DNA from: Solen grandis
Lineage: Eukaryota; Mollusca; Bivalvia; Adapedonta; Solenidae
Reading direction: 5' to 3'
NCBI GenBank assembly: GCA_021229015.1
Contig: CM037782.1
Coordinates: 60,452,541 to 60,516,540 of the forward strand
DNA: 64,000 nt
In this document: piece by piece, positions 22,094-33,349 of the stretch
Position numbering within the stretch: the stretch's first letter is position 1
Layout: each line of letters begins with the position of its first letter
Notes under the pieces: generated by a model
Database searches by the model: none
What the model was told of the DNA's origin: nothing
The model's input: only the letters and a program-made list of their open reading frames with translations
Program-made: the position numbers and the translations under genes

Positions 22094-23054
22094 GCTCTGT
22101 TAGTATATGCAGTACTGTATACATGTCTAACTGTATGAAATAATCCTTAACTTTACTAACAGACTCTTGTATTTTTGCCCTCTTAAATTCTATACTACTT
22201 ATAATTTGCTAAGGAAGGCTTATTGTTTGTTGTATATCAGAACACTTGAGTGATTCAATATAATGACTGAACAAAAAGATCTAATGAAATTTATTGCCCC
22301 CCAAAAATAAATAAACCAGCTTAGAGTTATCACAGATGGTGATTCATACCCGGCTTCATTGCTATGGAACATTAAATGATAAATGAAAGTGAAGGTTGAA
22401 AAGGGTGATGGCTCTGTTTTAATGAATATTGCATATGATTATAAATCAATTCTGTGAAGCGATTTTAAAAATGAAATATATATAAATATATAGCCCCCCC
22501 CCCCTCTTAAAAACTTAATTGCTTTGGGATATATTAATGTATCTTACAACTCAAAATGATAATCGTCAAAAGCAAATCTATCAAATACACAAGTAAATGG
22601 TGTTTCACAAAGCAATCCTTAGCACATTTTGAGTTTGAGTAGTATATTATATATAGTAAATAGTAAAGCATAGTAAAGCTGCAATAGCTGAGCCTCATGT
22701 ATAACTTGAGGTATCAAATCAAAGTCCAGGTGTACGTAGAAATGATGAATTCAAGAATGACAATATTCTCATTTTATTTTAATGTTCCTGTCCCGTCTGA
22801 ATAATTCTCTGGTCATTATTCCTATATAATGAAAATCTGCTAAAAAGCAGGGCCATTAAAATTGAATTTTAGGGTCCCAAAAAGTTAAAGCCAGACATAA
22901 AGGACAATTTATAGAGATTGATGAAATTCTAGCACTTTTCTAGGTTACCACTAAAATTCCAAATCTTCCTATTAGATTGTATGATCTGTGTGCATGCATA
23001 GAAGGATTGTCATGTATTGTCACAGCTTGCATCATCTCAAACAGCACTTTCATA
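22094..23054. other. no recognisable feature
   Basis: AT-rich with a C12 run at about 22492-22505. No supported reading frame. Confidence 0.4.
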
Positions 23055-23059
23055 TACAT

Positions 23060-23297
23060 CGCTGACTTAAACACTCACTCAGCCCCTCACCATGTGGGTT
23101 CGAGTCCCTGCAAGGTCAGTTGGATTTTCATGTGAGGAAGCCTTCCAGCTGGCTTGCGGTAGGTTGGTGGTTCTACCCGGATTCTTCAGTGCATTTGGGG
23201 TCTTCCTCCACCTGTTATTTGCTGGACATTTGTTGTTATGTGACTGTGCTATATGACTGAAATGCTGTCACAGCAACAGTAAACTCAATCAATCAAC
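23060..23297 (+). mobile_element. SINE family S1
   Basis: B box GTGGGTTCGAGTCC, then CCTTCCAGCTGGCTTGCGGT, GTTCTACCCGG, GTCTTCCTCCACCTGTTATT, TATATGACTGAAATGCTG and a (CAAT)n-like tail, AAACTCAATCAATCAAC. The 5' head is partial. A small internal duplication lies near GTTGTTATGTGACTG. Confidence 0.88.
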
Positions 23298-24179
23298 TTT
23301 CATGTACATGTTTATTTTCAGCGTATACTGAGAGATCTTGAAACATGATCAGCATCCCACCTTCATCCTAAAGTCTCACTTAATGCAGTGTAACAATATG
23401 CCCAGCTTCTATAAATACTGAATGAAGTTTTGATAACACGGGATAATATTCCCTAGGCTGAAGGTCCCCTGTATTTAACATCAGTTTAATTCTCCATTGG
23501 CATTTCCCTCCGTGTTCACTAACGGGCATTTCTTATCTTATGATACAATTCATTGCCTGCTTTGGTTTGAATCAAATGAGTTTTAATGATAGCTTAATGT
23601 AGGTCTGGTCAATGAGCGATAGTTCGCTTATCAAGATCATCCTTGTTACAATATCAGAGAAATATAATCAGGAGCACATCAGCCCACATTTAAAAGTCTG
23701 CGATGGAATGCTAGAAAATTATCTGTCGATATCTTAAAACTGGGGCATACTAAATGCATACATTTATTTTTGCCTTGCTAAGGGCTACCATAATTACAGA
23801 TTTTAAAAAAAAATCCATTAATAAGAAAGTAAATACTGATAATTCACATTATAAAATACGTCAAATTTGGCTTAATTCTGTGACAAAATTTGACAGATTA
23901 TATAACATAATTTGACCAAATATAGTTTTCTTTCCTATCATATTTGGTTCAGCAGTCCCTGAAATTGTGCAGACTTGTCGGTTTGAGAGTTTGGCCATCT
24001 AACACATGGCTTCATACTTACATGCAATTATACAAAATAATACACTCTTTGATAGTGCTTCTGTGGATGCAGTTGCCTACTGTTAATTGTCTCACTTTGA
24101 TTGGATATTTAAACTTACACTGTTCATATCAGAGAAATAGAATCAGGAAGTGTGATGTTTAGGCCCCTTGAAACATGTT
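23298..24179. other. non-coding; possible conserved element
   Basis: 23440-23700 is less biased than its surroundings and holds CAATGAGCGATAGTTCGCTT and several TAAT/ATTA cores. This is only an impression of constraint; no gene is visible. Confidence 0.25.
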
Positions 24180-24421
24180 TTAACCCTTTCCCTCATAGAG
24201 GACACCATGAAAAGACCTATGCGAACAACATAAAACCAGATCAGCCTGCGAGTAACTCACAGGCTGATCAGGTCTTTCGCTGTTTGCTGCTCCTCAGTGG
24301 TCTGGAAATGAGGATTTTGTTATTAAATTTGGAAAGGTTTAACTGTGGTTTTCTGCAGATCAAGCTTTATGTGATACCTATTGAGGGCGTCAAAATGAGT
24401 ATATATGAGGGAAAGGGTTAA
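24180..24421 (-). mobile_element. piggyBac-type MITE family A, copy 9
   Basis: TTAACCCTTTCCCTCATAG to GAGGGAAAGGGTTAA, reverse orientation, full length. The hairpin is slightly mutated (GAGTAACTCACAGG). Confidence 0.9.
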
Positions 24422-24645
24422 GCAATCCCCAACTGGTCCTTTTGCAGACTAACCATTTCAAAGCAGTAACTGTTGGCCTGTATTTCTAAATTTTATGTCA
24501 TTTTTTTTATTACAAATACCAGCCAATTAGAATAAAGAAATTCCAGGCCTTGGTGGTGACCATACCTGGGATAAACTCAATCATTTGTACAATTTTGTCA
24601 GACAGAAATGACACTACTAGGGTTTTGCTTGACTAAAAGAACACT

Positions 24646-24776
24646 AGAGTGTTCTCTGGAACACGTGTCACATGCTGAAGTGTGATGGAAAAAAGTTTCA
24701 GACAGACCGACGGACAGACGTACGACAGAAAAGTGATCCCTATGTGTCAACTCTGCTTACAGCGGGTGACACAATA
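24646..24776 (+). mobile_element. interspersed repeat family G, copy 2
   Basis: CTGGAACACGTGTCACATGC, GACAGACCGACGGACAGACG and AAGTGATCCCTATGTGTCA match the other two copies. Confidence 0.65.
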
Positions 24777-24794
24777 AACTGTTATTGTTGTTCA

Positions 24795-24890
24795 ATTTAC
24801 CATTCAGCTTTGACAGTATTTCGTTCATATTGCGACAACTCCAGCTAATTAAAGATGGAGAAAGATATCAAATGCATAGAAGCCATGGGG
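24795..24890 (-). mobile_element. degenerate SINE S1 3' fragment
   Basis: TTTACCATTCAGCTTTGACA, GTATTTCGTTCATATTGCGA and CTCCAGCTAATTAAAGATGG follow the order of the minus-strand S1 tail at 12784 and 48995. The short frames across it are SINE-derived. Confidence 0.6.
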
Positions 24891-26026
24891 AAACCTAGAG
24901 ACTTACTACTAGCATTCCTAACATTAAAAGTCTTGAAAAAATTAAGTGATGAGACTAAAGTGACAGACAGTGAAAAAACAAAGACTAATGCCAAAGGATA
25001 GCAACGGATGAGATCTGCTCTACTTTCACTTAAGGCCAACATTCACAACTGTTTATGAGTTGGTTCCCTGCATTCTATACGCTACGATACAACAGGCATG
25101 CATTTAGCACTATTAACAGTAACTGAATGCAGGGAAGTTCTATGTACAGCAGCGCACCCATTATACATAATAGCAGATAGAATGCAAGCAGGAAACCAAT
25201 TTGCGACAGTTTTCAACCATTTATAGCAGTTACTTTATGTACTGCAAATTTTCGGGATTATGAGCTTAAATTGCTTTTTCATGCGCTTGTAAAAATTTGT
25301 ATTTTATGGATGCCAACAATATCTATAACTCTTACAAAGCTGTGCATGGGCTATTTTGTGACTGCCTAATAATTTTTGGCCAGTGCAATCTGATCATTGT
25401 CTGCACTGTTCACTTCATTCAGTCAATCACTTCAGAAAAAGCCCCCCCCCCGAACAACTAATGGTACAGTCCAGAATGAAGACAGGACAGATCCAATTGA
25501 GAAATTTAGCATGATAAGGGTGAATAACACAAATATGTTTTTAATGTAATTCCAATGCAGATAATTCTTAATATGAAAAAAATGGTTTATTTGCATGCTC
25601 TGCTCCATCACAATTTAAGCAGGAACTATCATCAATAGACAGAAAACTAGCAACAGCATCGAACAAAACAAAATAATCTACAAGTAATGAAAGTTGCCTG
25701 CAGTTATTAACAACATCCATTAAAACAATATCTAACTCAATTGCAAATATTGATATCCCTAATAATTTCACGTTTCTACCAGTACCTCATCAAGGAATCT
25801 GAAAACAAGCAAATCTCAGATACTACCAATAAACATAAATTCAAATATACATAGACTGATCACCTGTTCTAAATCCAAATATTTCTTCTTTCTGAAAAAC
25901 ATGTCTACCAGTGAACCAGTCCATCACATAAATAAATCCAGTCCCTGACTGTCCTTCAGTTTAAGGAAACAGCTGTGCAAACTGTTCTTAGTCACTCCTT
26001 AGAGTGCACTTGAAAATTGTCAGTGA
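24891..26026. other. no gene recognised
   Basis: A C10 run lies at about 25441-25451. Minus-strand frames at 24845-25042 and 25568-25771 are short and without good splice boundaries. Confidence 0.35.
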
Positions 26027-26044
26027 TTACGTAACCATAGTAAC
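26027..26044. promoter_or_regulatory. RFX X-box overlapping a PAR-bZIP-type site
   Basis: GTAACCATAGTAAC (26031-26044) matches the X-box consensus GTNRCC-N(0-3)-RGYAAC at every position with a 2-nt spacer. The palindrome TTACGTAA (26027-26034), a PAR/E4BP4-type bZIP site, overlaps its left half. X-boxes are typical of ciliary-gene promoters and some enhancers. No adjacent ciliary exon is visible, so function is unproven. Confidence 0.45.
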
Positions 26045-26561
26045 GAAGGGACTTGCTTCAGTAATTTACATAAGCACAACAAGCGAAGGCATGATTTATT
26101 CAGTGAACTGACAAGGTTGGAAATCAAGCATCTGAGGACATTGATCGTCCTATAATGTGTAGGAACGCTTTACTTAAATTGCTCAAGTGAATTATGACAT
26201 TATCGTAAATTTAAATCCAATCCAACTAAATGGTCAAATACCCAGTTATTTTCAAATTGATGTGTAACTTTAAATTAAGTCCAGAATACTCAACAAATTA
26301 CCAGGTATGTTACCTTTGCATACCATTAATTGCATCCTAGCAATTTTATATTAGATGCTCATTAATCCTTAATTTTGAATTCGACTCCTTAAAATTAGAA
26401 GATTTAGGGACCTTAATTCTCTGCTGAAGGACTCGTTAAATACTGAAAACTAGTGGTAACTATGTTATAATCGTATATATACCAATATGATCTGTCAGGC
26501 CTAAAAAAAAAATAGTTGTGTTTCTGGTGGCATGGCAAAAAAACATAGGGTCGGTAGGTAG

Positions 26562-26564
<3 letters not shown>

Positions 26565-26598
<34 letters not shown>
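26565..26598. repeat. poly(T) tract inside the TIR element
   Basis: About 34 T just inside the left TIR. A shorter A-run sits just inside the right TIR (28379-28385), extending the inverted symmetry in a low-complexity way. Confidence 0.9.
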
Positions 26599-26603
<5 letters not shown>

Positions 26604-27545
26604 GGGTTTGGTAAATTTTATTACCGTGTGCAAATCATATTGGCTAGTTTGGCTATAAAGACCTAACATAAACAGACGGTGTTTAATACATAACCTTTAT
26701 TCCTTTATTTTCATTTTTGTTTTCTGTTATAAAGATATTAGTTTAATAGCATATATATCTTCACCATTCTGAAACTGACTTACAAATAGAATTTCATATA
26801 AAAATACTAAGAGCAGAAAATGAAATAAAAAGGCTGTAGATGTCTTGTGACAAGTATCTAAAATAATCACAGTTAAAAGAGTACTAACATTTATATTGGT
26901 ATTTAAAGTCTTTACTAATAATTGTAACCCTTTTAAATAAGATTGCTATATTGATGATCAAAGAAATTACATTAAAAAAAACAAAATCAATGTGCTATTC
27001 ATTATAAACTTGAAGTATGACGAGAACATCACAATTTTGCATACTAAGTAAATATATTTAGGTCTTAGTCAGAAATAGACATGAGAAACAGAGTTAAACC
27101 AAAACTTTTCAATATCAATTCTAAATTCTGACTGTAAAAAAAAATGCATATAGTGCTAACCAACCTCTATAAAATGATCTTTGACTTAAAAAAAAGAACA
27201 TAAATAGTAATAATAGTCACCAACATACTTGCCTAAGCTCTCTCAGCATACAAATTTATCATATATCTTTGAGTATTACTTTTCTGATCTCTCAAAAATA
27301 GCATATGACTAAAAAAAGATAGTAGTTAGTATACATGTAATTATTTCAATGAGTATTACTGACAAACTTTTCTGATCTCTCAAACAATGATGAAAAGACT
27401 TGAAAAAATCAGAACATATCCAATTAATGTTGCTGATAGATATGTCTAATCTCTTGATGAAATACAAAAGAAAGAAAAACAACACACACGCATATTAATG
27501 ACTAGAAAAAATATATATAACTTCAACTTGTTTTTAAATTCTATT

Positions 27546-27653
27546 TCAAAAACATTTCAGTCTTGAGAGTTTTATGTTTGGGTAAAATCCATTCAGGTCA
27601 CCAAATGTCAGTGTAGGTTGCACATTATAGAAGATTCTGGAAACTAAATCAGT
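27546..27653 (-). CDS. second (terminal) exon of the 93-residue protein in the TIR element
   Basis: Preceded on the minus strand by the strong acceptor TTTTTTCTCTTTGCAG. It begins TDLVSRIFYNVQPTLTFGD, continues LNGFYPNIKLSRLKCF and stops at TGA: 35 codons plus stop. It is phase 0, matching the end of exon 1. No domain is recognised; the segment is mixed hydrophobic and basic and looks globular rather than repetitive. No AATAAA was found close downstream. The frame could continue by an unannotated splice. Confidence 0.5.
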   Translation of the reverse strand, partial: TDLVSRIFYNVQPTLTFGDLNGFYPNIKLSRLKCF

Positions 27654-28047
27654 CTGCAAAGAGAAAAAAATGTTTCTTTATAATTTATTAGTATTGTTAT
27701 TATTTATTATTAATATTATAATAATAATAACAATTATTATTATTATTGTTGTTATATTTTAATTATTATATAAAAAGATCCAGGCCTAATAAACCTGTCT
27801 AGTAAAATTATTTTGAAAATTGTATCAACTTCTTTTTTTTTTTTCCAACATCGAGATGCGAACATTATTAGCAAAATTAGTATTTGGTATATTGCATTAT
27901 ATAGTATTTCAAAATTATATCGAATTATAAAGTTTATAAACCATTGTCATTTTCTATCTATGCACTCGGCATCGACACCGTAACAAATAAATGCAACGCC
28001 AATGATCCCGTAGAATAAACTTTCACTTTCGCCGATTTATTACTTAC

Positions 28048-28221
28048 CGAACAAGAAGCTTCACACTGTGCATCCTCAAATTGGCCATGAACTTCGATGA
28101 ACAATTCCTGAACTGTTTTAGAGTGGCGAATTGCCTTTATTTCTTGTTTAGAATTTGAGTGGTTGCATTTTTCTACTTCGATCGCCAGCAATGAGGTCGG
28201 TACGTTCTGGCCAGCAGCCAT
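28048..28221 (-). CDS. first exon of an unrecognised 93-residue protein inside the TIR element
   Basis: The ATG at 28221 has a good context (CAAAATGG). It opens 58 codons starting MAAGQNVPTSLLAIEVEKCN, with a central IRHSKTVQELFIEVHGQFED, ending at a consensus donor TCG|GTAAGTAA, phase 0. An in-frame upstream ATG at 28254 has a poorer context. The CpG content is high against the AT-rich surroundings, as expected of a 5' exon and promoter. The intron is 394 nt and joins to 27653. I do not recognise the protein; it has no signal peptide or membrane segment. The TVQELF-like stretch is helical in character, but no function is proposed. It lies about 200 bp inside the right TIR. Confidence 0.5.
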
Positions 28222-28776
28222 TTTGATTTGTTGCTCATAGCAACAGACTCGCATACGAATAAGAAAATATTGTTGTCGTCTTCATTTGCGAAAAAAAAAA
28301 AGTCGGACCAACAACTTTCTGCACCGATGCTCACATTCCTCTCTGATGATCTGATCGGCATATATTTTTACACGTGAAAAAAAAATTACGGTCGGCAGCA
28401 AAATCTTACGGTCGGTCGGGCCACCAGAAACACAACTATTTTTTTTTTAGGCCTCATTGATTATGCTAATTGTTCAAAAAGCCCCAAGTCCCACCTAATT
28501 TGTAGAGAAAAGTCAGGCAACCATTCATATATGTACTTGTGTTTACATAAAGACATCTAGTCTTCTTATTAACAAAATTAAACTTCATTTTTAATCCTTG
28601 AATAAAAAATATCCAAAACACAGAGGTACCTAAAATTTGTTGAATTTTTAACCTTACACCTTGAGCAAATGGATAAAGCAGCTGGGGGTTAATCAAGTTT
28701 GTTAAGTAACCTTGTATTGCTTAATGAGGGAAAATCGCAAAACCACAAGGGTAATTGAATGGGGATCATAATTATG

Positions 28777-29079
28777 TTTGTTGGGTTTAATGTCCCATCG
28801 ACAGTATTTCAGTCAATTGGAGACGATGCCTACTTGAGACAGATATAATGCTGCCACACTGCAGTATCACGCCGTAGACATGTGGTATACTACACCCAGT
28901 CACATTATCCTAACACCGGGCCAACCAAGCCTGGAACTACCCTTATATGCTGAGCGCCAAGCAAGGGAGCTATAACAGTACCATTTTTAATGACTTTGGT
29001 ATGACGTGGCCGAGGATCAAACCCATGATCTCTGGATTCCAGAGCAGACACTCTAACCACTAGGCCACCAGGACCGGTA
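28777..29079 (-). mobile_element. full-length tRNA-headed SINE S2 with 12-bp target duplication
   Basis: Flanked by ATCATAATTATG at 28765-28776 and again at 29080-29091. On the minus strand it begins with a tRNA-like head: the A box region GGTGGCCTAGTGGTTAGAG and the B box GGGTTTGATCC. It ends GGGACATTAAACCCAACAAA. This is a complete retroposed copy, and the perfect target duplication shows it is relatively young. Confidence 0.9.
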
Positions 29080-29091
29080 ATCATAATTATG

Positions 29092-31764
29092 GTATTGTTT
29101 AAAATTACATTAAAATCATAAAGATATATTATAAATACTTTTTAAACTATATCCTTGAAATTTGAATCTTAACAACTGAAAATAGTAAGTAAGAAAAATG
29201 GTTCAAAAATCCATTCAAACATATAGTTTGACTGGCGAAGGATGGGGTTTTAGTCAGTACTTGGTTGCAACATGGGTATGAATGCTGACCTGGATAACAA
29301 AGTCATTACATGTTTACAAGTAAAACTGCCCACCCCCCAAGGGATTTCGACCTGTCAAGTTCAGAAAAAAGGACTGGTTGCCCTTATGACTGTCAAAATA
29401 TTACGTAACAAACTAAAATTGTAGGTTGTGTTAGGACTCATAATTTATTAAGACGAGAGAGTCCCAAGATTTGTTCAGTGAAATTTGTAAGAAAATCATA
29501 GACTAATTCGTAAATGACATGGGAGAAAAATTGCATGGTCTTTAAAAAGATGACTTCAGATGCCTTCAAAATTGCATTTGAATTTGAGATTTCTGATCAG
29601 AGGAAATACAAGCCAGGTTTTTTAATTAAGTAACTTGGGAGTCACAGTTGACATGCTACTTGATGGTGGAGAAATACGGTGAAAAGGCAACACTAATTAT
29701 TATCTTATCTCATTATGCTAAAACACTGTTGGTGAGATATCAAATTTGAAGCCTCGCTGTGGCTTTGAGCATAATGAAATTGTTATTTTTCCGTAAAAAT
29801 AATTAGATGGTATTGATTCGAACATTTGTCTTGCCTATTAATAACATTACAACTGTGAATGTGCAAGTAAACCGAGACACAAATTGTGTTAAAGAAAAAA
29901 AACATAAAATATAGGAAGCCACAAAGTAAATTACAAGAATGATCAGCTTAGTAATCAAATTTGATGTGACAACAAGCACAGGCAAACACAGTTACAAATT
30001 GTATTTTCTCAAGTCCCATGGGGAGAACTGGTGCTTGAAACATACAGTAAACAAAACCCAGTCACAGGGAGACCAGAAATGTAAAGTATATTCCATGCTC
30101 ACTACATGTACTGATATTTTCTTATGGTACATGTGTTTCTTGCATTGTTCATCTGGAAATTCAAGCAGTGGTTGGGTTGTCACCAACGTAATTACAAATT
30201 TATATCACCGTGGCAACAATTGCGGAGATCTGGACATGTATGCAGCGAAGGAGTGTCCCATCTCCCCAGTCTATTTCACAATAATTAATTGCCTTTCCAA
30301 ATCTCATCTTGAAATGGGTGAAATGACTCCAATGTGATCGCAGATTGAGGCTTGAAGGGCCTCCGCCAATTATGCGACAGCCAATCCAATTATACGATTG
30401 ACGAAAAAAATAAAATAAAATGAGTAAGGAATCAGCCATGAACCATTAGGTGCTTTATGATGGGAGATTCTTGAAACAGAGGAATGGAAACTTATACATA
30501 TTTAAGATGAGCAAAATGGTTACTATAACCCAAATAGCCATGTTTCACCTGCAGTCAAATTGATGTCAGTGAAGAGGGGTACAATGGCATGACATTAGTG
30601 AGAAGTGAAAAGACAGACAAATACTCATAAGATAAAATCAAATCTTCAGCAGTGGAGATAATATTATCTCCTACAAGGGGAGATAATTTCCTACAAGGGA
30701 GATAATTTTACCCCAAATGGGAAAATATGAACAATATAAGGTCCATATATTGATTTTTCCTGTGGCCTTAGAAAAAACATAATTTTCAATCCTGAATTGG
30801 TCACTCAAAATTTTATTTTCTGCCAACTGAAGCATAAAAAAATACAATACAAAAAATAGCAAAAAATATCTTCTATTTTAAAATAGTTTGACAGCCTATG
30901 CTTTCAGCAAAGTAAGTTTTATTTTATCTTAAATGTATGAATTTTATTTATGTGAAAATATATCATTCTCCTTCAGCAAAAAATTAAAATTCAAAATTGT
31001 AGATAATTATTATTACAGAAGTTAATTTCTGATATCATATAGTTAAGGCTTTGGAATTCACATTTTAAAGACAATAAATTCTGGTAATTTGGCTCACAAA
31101 CAATTTTAATACTGGATATGAAAATGATTTTGTTTTCCTTAAGAATTTCCAAGTTTTACAATACCATTTTTATTATCATTATCTTTAATTTGTCAGGTAT
31201 TGACATCCATTGTAAGATTTCTTGCAATAAATTGTTAAAAGTATGTATAGAAAGCCTGCTAATGCAATTCAGATAAATATAAACAAAATTATACTCCTGT
31301 TACTTGAAATTAAACAAATATTTTCTTGTTCCAAGACACAATCAGTTTGATAGATGAAAATAATCTGGGGACCATTTACTGCTGGTTTTGCTTTTCACCA
31401 TTATTGAATTATTTTATGCGTTTTGAATCATCAGCAACATGGAGTTGCATTTCATTTAAATGCAAGTGCCAGATATTGTTATTTGAAACACTGGAAGCAT
31501 CCTTTTAAAAATCAATTAAGTCTAAAAGCTTTCATCAGTAGACAAAGAACCGGATATGTCAGCATACTTAGCTTAAAAAAAATAAATATATATATATATA
31601 AAACACACACACACACACGCTCAAACACATAAAAATTCCCTACAGTGATTTTATACAAGTATATTTATCATACAGCATAAAGGAAGGATTTGAAAATTCA
31701 ACAGTCTGTTCCGAGAGCAAGCTGTCAGACATCAGAAATGCTGAAAGTATTTTCACAAAGGAAA
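29092..31764. other. AT-rich, no supported gene
   Basis: An open frame of 132 codons at 29939-30337 (+) is the longest outside arrays and has mixed composition, but it lacks splice signals, has a shadow frame on the minus strand and resembles no family I know. At 30655-30705 GGGAGATAATTT(T)CCTACAA occurs about three times. At 31590-31617 there is a short TA then CA repeat. Confidence 0.4.
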
Positions 31765-32010
31765 TCATTCTGGCTGGCAATCACGTTTAATCGAGGATCT
31801 CATCCATTTCTGGCAGATGTGTAAATCCAAAGACCTTCTCTTTGCATCATTTGCGAAATCTCGGACAGTGTCCATATATTTCCCGTGTCTTGATTCTTTA
31901 TCTGATTTATATATTCTTTGTCGACAATTAATCTTTCCTTTTGATGCTATGCAGCTGAATTGATCAGACAGGGTTTTCAACAATGGCATGGAATTTCGGC
32001 TGTTTTTCAA
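31765..32010 (-). other. 81-codon open frame of uncertain status
   Basis: The frame is basic, with stretches such as RHGKYMDTVRDFANDAKRRS, and ends at TGA. I see no clear acceptor or donor. It lies in a patch (31690-32030) of less skewed composition that could equally be conserved non-coding DNA. Confidence 0.15.
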
Positions 32011-32264
32011 ATCATGTTGCCTTAATGCATAAACTGGAATTTCTGAATGATTTTTAGGTATTTCAAAAATATTATTTCATAACATTTTGAACACACCATT
32101 TCATAATAATAAATAATGAAATAAATTATTTCAAAATCTAAAACACAAACAAACAAAATTTACATCTAGAAGTAATTATTTTAAAATGTATTATGAATAT
32201 TTTCATCCATTTTATTAATCCAAAATAAGATGGTTCAATATCATTAATAAGAATGTAAACAAGC

Positions 32265-32440
32265 TATGTTTGAAGGTCAAGGTCACCTGACGTGTAGAGT
32301 TCATCAAGGTGCATACACCTGGAGGCTGTAGGTGGAAGGACCTCCATATAATGGTCAAGGTTAAAGTTTTGTGTCAAACAAACAGACAGACCAAAAACAA
32401 TATGCCTGATCCATCCAGGGGCATAAACATAATGCACGGA
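32265..32440. mobile_element. fragment of a Helentron/pearl-like bivalve repeat
   Basis: GAAGGTCAAGGTCACCTG, GGTGCATACACCTGGAGG, ATGGTCAAGGTTAAAG and ACAGACAGACC in this order are characteristic of bivalve tandem-monomer repeats. The boundaries are eroded. Confidence 0.45.
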
Positions 32441-32855
32441 AGCTTATAACATAATCACTTTTAGAATTTTTTTCCACTGCCTTAACATATCTCTAATAAT
32501 TAAAATTTGCTTTGATTAGAACGAATTACTTAATAAAATTACTTGGAACCATTAAATAAATCATGTAGAAAATATAACACCGGGATGAAATTGATTTAAA
32601 ATGTAATGAGGCGAGGGAAGTGCGATTTTATTTTCAGCATGGTAGATCCCACTAATAAAATATCTTGTTTTACAGATCCAATCGCACATAATATATTAAT
32701 CAATATTAGGAAAGATATTGCCTTTGAAGGTTGAAATACTCTTGGTCCATTTCCAACATACATTAATTATGCCAAGGCAAAGGTTGTCTTTTATAAAGGA
32801 AAGAATTTTTCCTTTATTATTTTTTACCCAAATTGGAATCAAATTAGTGACCCCT

Positions 32856-33097
32856 TTAACCCTTTCCCTCATAGAGAACACCATGAAAAGACCTATGCGA
32901 ACAGCATAAAACCAGATCAGCCTGCGAGTAACTCGCAGGCTGATCAGGTTTTACGCTGTTGGCTGCTCCTCAGTGGTCTGGAAATGAGGATTTTGTAATT
33001 AAATTTGGTAAGGTTTAACTGTGGTTTTCTGCAGATCAGGCTTTATGTGGTACCTATTGAGGGCGTCAAAATGAGTCTATATGAGGGAAAGGGTTAA
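32856..33097 (-). mobile_element. piggyBac-type MITE family A, copy 10
   Basis: TTAA-flanked and full length, reverse orientation, with an intact central palindrome CCTGCGAGTAACTCGCAGG. Confidence 0.92.
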
Positions 33098-33176
33098 TAT
33101 ATATGAATTAAAATGAGAGTCAAACTAGACAATTTGTGCATCATGGAAATCCTGGTTCAAATATGTAGAATCTGAA

Positions 33177-33260
33177 CAACAATATTGTATGAGCAAACAG
33201 AGGAGACCCTGATCACTGTGTTCTCAGGACATGTCTGATCTGAGTCTGCCCTGTTTACAA
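33177..33260 (-). mobile_element. MITE family A2 fragment
   Basis: TGAGCAAACAGAGGAGACCC and TCTGAGTCTGCCCTGTTTAC are the reverse complement of the internal part of A2 elements. Confidence 0.65.
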
Positions 33261-33349
33261 TCATATCGTCAACTAAAAGCCAGAAGGGGCTATCAGCATA
33301 TGTAAAAAGAAGGCTGATAGCCCCTTCTTGCTTTCAATGGACGATATCA
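33261..33349. ncRNA. pre-miRNA-like imperfect hairpin
   Basis: The left arm 33276-33297 (AAAGCCAGAAGGGGCTATC plus AGC) pairs with 33313-33334 over 22 positions with one mismatch, closing a 15-nt loop. Pairing continues outward for about 14 nt (ATATCGTC on the left against GACGATAT on the right) with a few mismatches. The size and shape fit a metazoan pri-miRNA, but a short inverted repeat or foldback element is the alternative. The transcribed strand is unknown. Confidence 0.35.

Larger units (their letters stand above)
26498..28453. mobile_element. 1,956-bp TIR element carrying a spliced gene
   Basis: The left end (26498-26531) and right end (28420-28453) form a perfect 34-bp inverted repeat: GGCCT, ten A, then TAGTTGTGTTTCTGGTGGC. 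Inside the TIRs, CGGTCGG/GGTCGG-type motifs occur on both sides next to poly(T) or poly(A). The flanks read ...GTCA| and |TCAT..., consistent with a 3-bp TCA target duplication. No transposase is recognisable. The interior holds a two-exon minus-strand gene (28221-27546). A DNA transposon that captured a gene and a non-autonomous element with its own small protein are both possible. The superfamily is unassigned. Confidence 0.8.

Noticed and set aside
29939..30337. 132-codon plus-strand gene
   Set aside because: It is the longest non-array frame but has no splice signals, polyadenylation context or recognisable domain, and opposite-strand frames overlap it. This length is possible by chance in 64 kb.
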